Source: Akebia trifoliata
Taxonomy: Eukaryota > Streptophyta > Magnoliopsida > Ranunculales > Lardizabalaceae
Length of the DNA stretch: 64,000 nucleotides
Assembly (NCBI GenBank): GCA_017979445.1
Contig: CM030706.1
Span: forward strand, 9,410,967 to 9,474,966
Direction: 5' to 3'
Under the pieces are notes generated by a model that saw only the letters and a program-made list of their open reading frames with translations, searched no databases and was not told the DNA's origin. This document shows positions 57,410 to 64,000 of this stretch, piece after piece. Both the position numbers and the translations under genes were made by a program. Position 1 is the first letter of the stretch; the number at the start of each line of letters is the position of its first letter.

Positions 57410-57650
57410 TTGTTTATTAGAAAAATTTCATGTCCATTTTTAAAAGGAGATGTTGCCAAAAATTTTATAGAATTTTATTATATTTATATATATTTAGTGT
57501 TTATATATTTATAAGGGTATTTTAGTAATTTTTAATGCATTCTACGTACATTATGTTGGATTGCGTATTATGCATGTATTTTGTTTATTAGGAAAATTTC
57601 ACATGTCTATTTTTAAGAGGAGATATTGACGAAATTGCTATAGAATTATA
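57410..57650 (+). repeat. Two copies of the AAAATTTCATGTC/GGAGATGTTGCC motif
   Basis: Text near 57418 and 57592 repeats the motif of 12318-12370, and TTTTAGTAATTTTTAATGCATTCTA follows each copy here. This makes a degenerate tandem pair of about 180 bp in the Harbinger 3' region. Their presence both here and beside the 10.7-kb array suggests a shared source element. Confidence 0.55.
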
Positions 57651-57962
57651 AATTTTTCTATATTTTTTTTAGAATTATAAATATTTTAAAATTAAAACAT
57701 TATTTTTTTAATTTTTTATATAATTTTATTATATTTATATATATTTACTGTAATTATATATTTATGGGGGTATTATGATAATTTTTAATGCATTCTAGGT
57801 GCACTAGCAACCTTAAGGGTATTCTGGTCATTTTACCCTAAATACAGTAATTACCAGATTCTGGTCAACCGCATAACACTTTTACAAAGTTTTATCAAAC
57901 AAGCTTTTCAATGTGTCAGATTCTGACAGTAGATTCAAGAAGCTGAATCAATCAGTACCTAA

Positions 57963-58484
57963 GCTTTTTAATACTTATAGGTGTTGTGCATTATGATGAC
58001 TAGGCGATCATGAATAACCTTCAAACAAGATTTGAAGGTGAATCAATCTGATTGTTTAATATTCATGATCTTGTTTTAAAGTATTTAAAAAATGTAAAAT
58101 TTGCTTATGTACTCCTTATGATATGGAAAGTGATAACAAAAATCCAAAACACTCCTTATACACGATAACCTGGGAGTATCTTAAAGGAGGTCACGACATT
58201 GCGAAAGAAAATTATACAAATAGTACGAACACCTGTTGTGGAACGTACATAACCTATGAGAGGTGAGTTATATTTTTCGTGATTCAGACTTTAAATAATT
58301 AATCTTTAAAGTTGTGTATACATTTATAATCATGATATATATATACAAATTATTGACAATAGTTTTACAATAAGGGAAACGTACTCGAATCTTGAATAAT
58401 GTGTCCTCCTGAACTTGTGGTGCAACGCTGGGCGAATTGAAAAAAATTCGACACAACGACAGTAGGCAAATAATTGAGTTGTCA
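57963..58484 (+). repeat. PMD-element flank resumes after the Harbinger
   Basis: Collinear with 8625-8985: TTTAATACTTA, TTGTTTTAAAGTATTT, GATATGGAAAGTGA, GCGAAAGAAAA, GCAACGCTGGGCGAATTGAA, ATAATTGAGTTGTC. It stops where CACTACG begins at 58485. The frame homologous to 8758-8997 is broken. Confidence 0.8.
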
Positions 58485-58947
58485 CACTACGTCACAAGCA
58501 ATAAAAAATGGCTAAATATGACGGAAAAAACAATGGACAAAAGTCGTTTATATACGACGGTCCTTATCAATTGTTTAGCCCTTAATGACGTTTATAATAA
58601 TCTATTATAAACAACTAATTTAATCTCTCATTAAATAAGAGAGCCACTATATTGCTACACGATCTTTTACTAATGCTACGTTGACTCCTATGTAAGAATT
58701 GCACATAGTGGTGTGGTGTTAGTAAAAATTTGGTCGTAGTAACAATTTAATACTTAAGACAATTCATATGTTCTTCTCTAAAAAATCCTAGAATTTTAAA
58801 TCACAAATCCAATTTACTCTTTCATGATTCTAGGGTTTGGGATTTTTGATCTCCTTTGACAATTTCCTCTTTTGCGATTTAGAGTTTCAGACTTACGATC
58901 TTTTCTCTCACCAATTCTAAGTTTTTTCTCACACAAATTTAGAATTA

Positions 58948-59618
58948 GGGTATGTTTGATTGCATGGAAAGTCACTTTCCATGGAATTTGAAATCTATGG
59001 AAAATTAGTTGTGGAAAATAGGTAGGGTTGGAAAATCAAATTCCATTGTTTGATTTCACTTGGATAAAATCATGGAAAAATATGAGAAACAAAAAGAAAA
59101 GGAGAAGGAAGAAAAAGATAAGAGGAGGGGGAGAGGAAGAAGAAGATGACGAGGAAGAGGGAGGGGGGAGGATGTGGCGACGGCGGCGACGAAGGTGGCG
59201 GCGACGACAGCGACGGTGGCGGTGGAGGCGGAGGAAGATGGGGGGAGAACGTGGTGGTGGTGGTGGCGGAGGAGGTGAGGGATGGAGAAGAAGTAGAAGA
59301 AGAAAAAGAAGAAGAGAGAGAGAGAGAAGGTGGTCGGAGACGGAGCCGATGGCGATGGCGATGGTGACGACGGCGATGACGACGACAACGAGGTTAGTGG
59401 TGGTGGTGGTAGTAGGGAAGAATTGAGGATGGAAAATATGGGTGGATTTCATTTTCCCACCCATATGGGTGGGAAAGTGAAATCCATGATTTAGTGGACT
59501 TTTTGAATGGGGTGGAAAATGAATTTCCATTTCCATGTGCAATCAAACACTTGAAAAATGTCATTTTCCATGGAAATTGATTTTCCACCCTATTTTCCAT
59601 GTGCAATCAAACATACCC
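58948..59618. mobile_element. TTA-flanked Tourist/Harbinger-like element, 671 bp
   Basis: Ends GGGTATGTTTGATTGCATGG and (reverse of right) GGGTATGTTTGATTGCACATG are inverted. TTA flanks both sides (58945-58947, 59619-59621). TTTCCATGGAA and TGGAAAATGGAA-type words recur in both arms. The core is the purine-rich tract described separately. Confidence 0.88.
59090..59420. repeat. Purine/triplet-rich low-complexity core (GGA, GAA, GGC, GAC)
   Basis: Almost pure A/G triplets at first, then GGTGGCGGCGACGAC-like runs. Long ORFs exist in several frames on both strands, giving Arg/Gly/Glu- or Ser/Pro/Leu-rich products. This follows from triplet composition and is not evidence for a gene. Confidence 0.8.
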
Positions 59619-59621
59619 TTA

Positions 59622-60971
59622 GGGTTTCGAATTCCAAGAGTCTTTAGCAAGTTTTCGTTTTCATTCAAAGGGGTTACAAAACCAGGTAAGGTTTGATCGG
59701 CACTATCTTCTCTAGCACAAACTTTCCAGTTAGTTATCTCTCTCTTTTTAGGTTGTATTGTTAACCTTAGGGTAAAGCTTATATTCCCATCTTCCTAACC
59801 CTGGAAGAGGAAAAGATGATGGAGTTGGTTGGGATTCATTGTAGATCTGAGTATGGGAAGGTTGCTAGAGACTACAAGTTGAAGATCTGTATGGGAAGGT
59901 TGGGGTTTTAACTCGAGACGGACAACATGGATGCATCTCTCTTTTTAAAACCAGAAAATGAAATTATTTCTAAGGTTTTTTCTTTTTTTCTTCTCTTTAT
60001 AAATCCATTCAATTAATCGTGGAAGTACTAAAATTGTTTCTTATAAAAGTTTTTTTTAATCACTCAAACAACTACGAAACCTTTGTGAACTTCAGATCTA
60101 TCTCTCTTTCTTGGTGAAAAGTCAGGGGTCGGGGCTTGAGGTTTTTATTTTTATTTTTTTTTATATAAATCTATTCATTTATACTTTAAAGGTGCTTCAA
60201 TACATACTTCTCTTGTTTTTATGTGATTTTTGTCCTCTTTTAGGGTGTTGGGGGAGGGGGGTAGAAAACCTACGAAGTGTACAGTTTTAAAAATCAATTA
60301 GAATTTATTTCTAATTAGAGTTATTTCTATATCAACTTGAATACCGTAGTATGTGGTAGATTAGTGAGTTATTTCAATTACTTCTTTTAAGTACACAATT
60401 TTTGTGTTTCTACATAGATTTAAGCTTGTTCACAAGTCTATGTCTGGGAAGTGATTCATTTATGATAGTTTTACATGGTTGTATGAGCCTACACAAGTTT
60501 ATTTTGATTATACATTAAGAGTTTGTGATGGTGTGTGTGAATTTTGTGGTCTACTTATTGATGCGTTTGTGAAACTTGATATTTTTTTAATTTTGACACT
60601 TTAATATTATGTTACTAACTCATTAGATGTAGTTTGTTGTAAGTTATTTTTCTTACTGCTTCTATTGCAAATTTGCTTATTAATTTAGAGACAAATATCA
60701 TTTGGTCAAGGAAATAAATATTAGTGGAGGGTTTCAGAATTGTTAAATGAAAATTAGTTTTCGAGACAAATATTAATTATCTTGCGTTGTTAATGGGTTG
60801 AGTTTTGGATCGGTCTGATGTCATGATATATTATAATTTGAAAGCTTGTCAAACACTAAATGTCTTTTGTTTTAGCAGGGTGGGTACAAAAATTCAGGAT
60901 TTTGATATTTCAAAAAACACAACAAACACGTCGTTATTGAATATTTCTTCGAAGCCCATACCCCCAAGACG
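59622..60971. other. CACTA 5' region without recognised gene
   Basis: Leader-like text (CTCTCTCTTTTTAGG, TTCTCTAGCACAAAC) and poly-T tracts. It could hold the promoter and 5' introns of the CACTA gene. No exon was recognised until 60972. Confidence 0.4.
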
Positions 60972-61590
60972 TGGATGACTGCGCCAAGGCTTTTTATTAA
61001 ATACTTAGTAGGAATCAATTCATTTTTTGATTTCGTAAAGGCTAATACACCTAAATTAGGGGATGATGATTTGTATTGTTTCCCTTATGTGAAGTGTCGT
61101 AATCTGGTCAGGAGGGGGGGAAGAAAACGATAAGAGATATTCGCACTTATTTAATATGTAATGGTATCGATACGTCTTACATTACATGGATCCATCATAG
61201 AGAAACTCATCCTAAAAGTTGTGTAAATATTGGAGACGATACACATGCTAGTAATCATATTGAAGATGGAGTCCTGAAAATGGTTGATATGATAAATGAT
61301 GCATTTGGACATGTTTGTGACAAGGATGATGCTCAAGTTTATATGAGATTTAGTACATCTACATATATGGATGAAACTAATGATATAGATAATGTTCAAG
61401 TTGAGCATGATTCTTCAGAGAATATTCAGTATGAGAAGTTGATGGAAGATGCGATATAACTTTTATATCCATCGTGTTGAATTGATCATACAAAATAATT
61501 GGTGACAGTTGAATTATTGAGCATGACGGCTAGACATCAATGATTTAATAGGAGTTTCACAAAATTGTTGCAACTAATTAAAAGAATTCT
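60972..61590 (+). pseudogene. CACTA TNP2-like protein, transposase-associated domain only
   Basis: The first part reads WMTAPRLFIKYLVGINSFF, DFVKANTPKLG and LYCFPYVKCRNLVRR, then a frame change. The second part (from 61135) reads DIRTYLICNGIDTSYITWIHH and, after an acidic spacer, YEKLMEDAI, a stop, LLYPSC, and later LLSMTARHQ...FNRSFTKLLQLIK. This is the order of the plant transposase-associated domain and the following YEKLLEDAExPLYPGC and LxxLLKxxLP blocks of CACTA TNP2 proteins. The catalytic RNase H-fold region that should follow is absent, which suggests an internal deletion. At least four stops make it inactive. Confidence 0.85.
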
Positions 61591-61739
61591 ATTAAAAGAT
61601 TGTATTCATTTGTTCAATATTTTTTATCAAGTTTTTGTTAATTCTTTTCATTTTTCATAGGTAAGCTTATCCAAGTTTAGTTCAATCTAAATAGGCAACT
61701 CATCGGCCCTAACTCATTTCAATTATGCATTACCACCTG

Positions 61740-62366
61740 ACGGGTAGCAAATATACACGTGATACCTATATATGATAGGTGGACTAATGTGCCTACTAAG
61801 CTTAAGGAGCAAATTTGGGAATCTATCAGTGTGAGTGCATGGGCATTAAATGATTTATTGATGTAAATTGTAACTATGACTTGTTACAAATATAACACAT
61901 CTTGTTTAATTTTATTTGCAGAGCACCTATGAAATTCGAAAGTGGCATATGGATTGGGTAATCAAAAAAGCAAACTTGTGTTGGAAAGAATGGAAAAGTA
62001 ATTTCTGTCGGAACGTATATGATAATTATCTAACGGATGCAGAAAGGAAAAAACATGTACCCCATTATGTGAGAAAAGAAGATTGAGAGATGTTTGTCGA
62101 CATCAACTTGACACTTGAGAGCCAAGCTCTGAGGGTGACTGGGAAGTGTGTTACACAAGGGAATAAAAACACTGATACCTCTGGTAGAAATGGACAAGTT
62201 TGGGTTGCCGATGAATTGGTAAGTTCAATATCATGTTAGGAATCAAATATGTATACCTTGTCCATTTATGTATTTAGTTGTTTCATTTACAGAGTAAAGA
62301 AGATCCTCATAAGAAGATTACTAGGACAGACATATATTGCCAGCCATGCCAAGAACCAACAGATGG
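61740..62366 (+). pseudogene. Ptta/En/Spm plant transposase-family protein (CACTA second ORF), broken
   Basis: Three exon-like pieces. The first (about 61743-61858) has WTNVPTKLKEQIWESI. The second (61921-62220) reads STYEIRKWHMDWVIKKANLC, WKEWKSNFC, VPHYVRKED, TGA, EMFVDINLTL and a GTAAGT donor. The third (62293-62366) reads SKEDPHKKITRTDIYC. The layout (Trp-rich DNA-binding-like part, WxxFV block, N-rich GRxG segment, then RTDIY) matches the Ptta/En/Spm plant transposase family (Transposase_24). One clear stop replaces the Trp expected in DWxxFV. It lies directly after the TNP2 remnant, as in CACTA elements. Confidence 0.75.
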
Positions 62367-63709
62367 TGAGAACAATTTTATTTATTTATTCTTGTCATTG
62401 AAAATGATGGATTTTTAGTGATTTAGTGTGAGGGTTTTAGTAAAAAAAATAAAGGGTAATTAGACACCAATGAATCATCCCCTGATATCACACTCACAAA
62501 CCTTGCCAACTTGGGAAATAGGCAATTTCATGCTTCTGGTGCCTTGTCATACGCTATCTTTAAATGAATAAATTTATTTGTTGATGGAGTGTTATCACTT
62601 TATAAGAAGGGTAAAGTTGTAGAAGAAAGATGGTGTTCTGTTAGAAATTTACTGTTTTGGTAGTTTTTTTTTAGTTATTGAAACAATGAATTTACTGTTT
62701 TGTTAAAATATTTTCAAAACTGTGCATCAGGTAATTGAAGAGTCTCAGAGAAGGAAAATAAATGAAGAAAAATCCCAAAGTACTGCATACCACAGTTGGT
62801 TATACCATTATAATCCTTCTCTATATGGCAAAATACTGACCAGCCCAACTTATTTATTGCAATTAGTAGGTCCAGTGGTTCTCCTTCATGCTGCTGCATT
62901 TTCTCATATTGTTTGTTATGTTACAGAATCTTCATGTGGTCTTCTTCTTTAGTTGTTTACAGGTTTATTATCATGTGATTTGACTTTTTGTACTCATTCC
63001 TAGTTTCTACTTCAATATAATGATTCATGATAGTTTGATCATGGTAGACTCTTAAAATGTTATAGGTGTGAGAATTGTGGTTAGTTTATATTAAGTAGGG
63101 GTATTTCAGAATTGTGATTTTAATAACTTATGAGCATCATATAGCATATATATAACTAGTTGAAGTAATCTATGTATCAAAAAATAGACAGGGAACATTA
63201 TTGACAACTACTATGCATTATCTCTCCCCTCTTAGTTGTCTTTGTTCTTCTCTCTATCTTCTATTGTCCTGTTCTTTATTTGATGTTTATGCTATGAAAC
63301 CTTAGTTTCTTGGGATAAGGCTGCTAAATCCTTGAGATAGGGAGTTACTTTTTGAGACAAGGCTCTGATGACTATGATGATACTGTAATACCTATTTAGG
63401 TTTTTTTTTTTTTTAATTTTCTTATATTTGATAAATTGTGACCAACCCTTCTTTTCCTTGTTTGAATAGGGAGTGTTGTATTGGTAAAAAGACTTAACAC
63501 TGAAAAATCAGTAGAAATTTGCAATTTTTAAAAGCATATGCTAGATTTGTAGTGTCTCATATGTTGATCTGTGTCCTTTTTATTATTAAACCCTGAGCCA
63601 ACTTATGGGCTTATTACTCGATCAAGAGAAGGAAAACAGAATCGGGAGTTTCTTTTTGAATAATGCTGACCTCAATTGATCTCATTTCGTACAAGTCTAA
63701 TTGGTTTGG
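62367..63709. other. Region with weak coding hints
   Basis: ORFs at 62722-62952 (+) and 62714-62899 (-) overlap. The plus frame begins after CAG with VIEESQRRKINEEKSQSTAY and could be one more exon of the CACTA gene, but it then turns hydrophobic without family features. The rest is AT-rich without repeats or genes that I recognise. Confidence 0.4.
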
Positions 63710-63859
63710 AAGAGTTTCTATCTGATCAAAGATGAGTACAAATTGATTTTGCGGAATTTCGGGCTTACAAGGCACTTACTGACGGTAGCCTTGGCCGTTA
63801 CAGCATTGCTTGGAGTTCTAACTGCAATCTTTATATTCCAGTCGGCCTCTAAGGATTGA
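63710..63859 (+). CDS. Possible terminal exon with a C-terminal membrane helix, unknown family
   Basis: Fifty codons open to a TGA at 63857-63859. The text includes YLIKDEYKLILRNFGLTRHL followed by a strongly hydrophobic LTVALAVTALLGVLTAIFIF and a short polar tail. Base composition is less AT-rich and more codon-like than the surroundings. An upstream in-frame stop lies close by, so it would need a splice acceptor near 63712. A tail-anchored or single-pass membrane protein would fit. No family is recognised and no other exon is certain. The remaining bases to 64000 look like 3' flank. Confidence 0.3.
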   Translation, partial: KSFYLIKDEYKLILRNFGLTRHLLTVALAVTALLGVLTAIFIFQSASKD

Positions 63860-64000
63860 TCACTTACAAGCTTTGTGAAATAATGTCTGTGTTCAAATTA
63901 TTTTCTGTTTAGAGATGAAAACAACTCATGAGAATGTATTTGGTTGAGACTTTCAATTATATAGACGCAGGAAGGCATTCGGTTTTTATGAAGAGATGTC

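Larger units (their letters stand above)
51690..57959 (+). mobile_element. Complete PIF/Harbinger element, 6270 bp, TAA target duplication
   Basis: The left terminus GGTGGTGTTTGATTGCGC and the reverse of the right terminus GGTACTGATTGATTCAGC, each followed by TTCT, agree at 17 of the first 22 bases. TAA flanks both sides (51687-51689, 57960-57962). The host sequence left of 51690 and right of 57963 is continuous in the PMD-element copy at 8590-8640 (TTTAATACTTA), which confirms the borders. Inside are a Myb/SANT-like ORF, a DDE transposase and a GRF zinc-finger ORF, all on the plus strand. GCGCTTCT/AAACGCAAAT words next to the left end may be transposase sites. The first two genes carry stops, so it is no longer autonomous. 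Confidence 0.9.
58485..62370 (+). mobile_element. CACTA (En/Spm) element, left end and gene remnants
   Basis: Opens CACTACGTCACAAGC, the diagnostic CACTA terminus, followed by subterminal TATGACGG, GACAAAAGTCG and TACGACGGT words. Host text homologous to 8975 stops exactly at this point. Two CACTA gene remnants in the same orientation follow (60972-61590 and 61740-62366). The right terminus (…GTAGTG) was not found; a GTAGTG at about 63551 lacks other similarity. The end given here is only the last recognised coding piece. Confidence 0.75.

Noticed and set aside
59028..59542. Long Arg/Gly/Glu-rich and Ser/Pro/Leu-rich ORFs on both strands
   Set aside because: They arise from triplet-rich low-complexity DNA; several overlapping frames are open at once and none has a domain.

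Overview
This window looks like heterochromatin-like nuclear DNA of a eudicot plant. It is AT-rich and full of microsatellites. The gene families it carries (plant mobile domain, MULE, PIF/Harbinger, CACTA, Ty3-type gag, plant-type UBP) are plant ones, and introns have GT-AG borders. I see no bacterial-style operons, no rRNA, no tRNA and no CRISPR. Almost everything recognisable is transposable-element (TE) sequence or decayed coding fragments carried by elements. I found no complete, intact, single-copy host gene. The best candidate for host coding sequence is a possible terminal exon with a membrane helix near 63.7-63.86 kb. The only clearly intact small gene model is a 73-residue GRF zinc-finger protein inside a Harbinger element.

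Layout. 0-2.5 kb: copy A of a segmental duplication, with copy B at 45.6-48.1 kb. 3.0-8.3 kb: two broken plant-mobile-domain (PMD, MAIN/MAIL-like) genes in opposite orientation, with hAT-like debris and a minisatellite between them. 8.3-13 kb: more of the PMD-bearing element, a captured C-terminal exon of a ubiquitin-specific protease, an unidentified exon that recurs inverted at 22.5-23.2 kb, and a 1.2-kb array of 46-bp palindromic units. 15-17.6 kb: a minisatellite, a small broken gene with a TATA-like promoter, and a broken RNase H1-N (viroplasmin-type) domain gene. 17.6-25.3 kb: a degenerate Mutator-like transposase on the minus strand whose N-terminal exon is duplicated; one copy is split by a 1.1-kb PIF-type element that itself holds a multi-hairpin element. 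25.3-29.2 kb: small inverted-repeat elements, an LTR end and a gag fragment with a primer-binding site.

29.2-45.3 kb: four copies of one non-coding LTR-type element of about 3-3.4 kb. Two lie head to head 49 bp apart, one is nested inside another, and a 1.6-kb solo LTR, a multi-hairpin element and a 96-bp LTR-like element are inserted in them. Most insertions can be proved from target-site duplications and from empty sites in sister copies. 48.6-51.7 kb: a MULE terminus, another multi-hairpin element, palindromic arrays and the last exon of a third PMD gene. 51.69-57.96 kb: a complete 6.27-kb PIF/Harbinger element with TAA target duplication, a Myb/SANT ORF, a DDE transposase and a GRF zinc-finger ORF. 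58.5-62.4 kb: the start of a CACTA element with remnants of its TNP2-like and Ptta/En/Spm-like genes, invaded by a TTA-flanked element carrying a purine/triplet-rich core.

The parts do not form one pathway. They form a layered insertion history. The common thread is the PMD-bearing element, present in at least three or four copies, into which the Harbinger and then the CACTA were inserted. The three TWA-flanked elements share the terminal motif TGTTTG(A/T)TTGC, so the Harbinger transposase family probably mobilised them. Identity judgements were made by eye; no alignment or database search was run.
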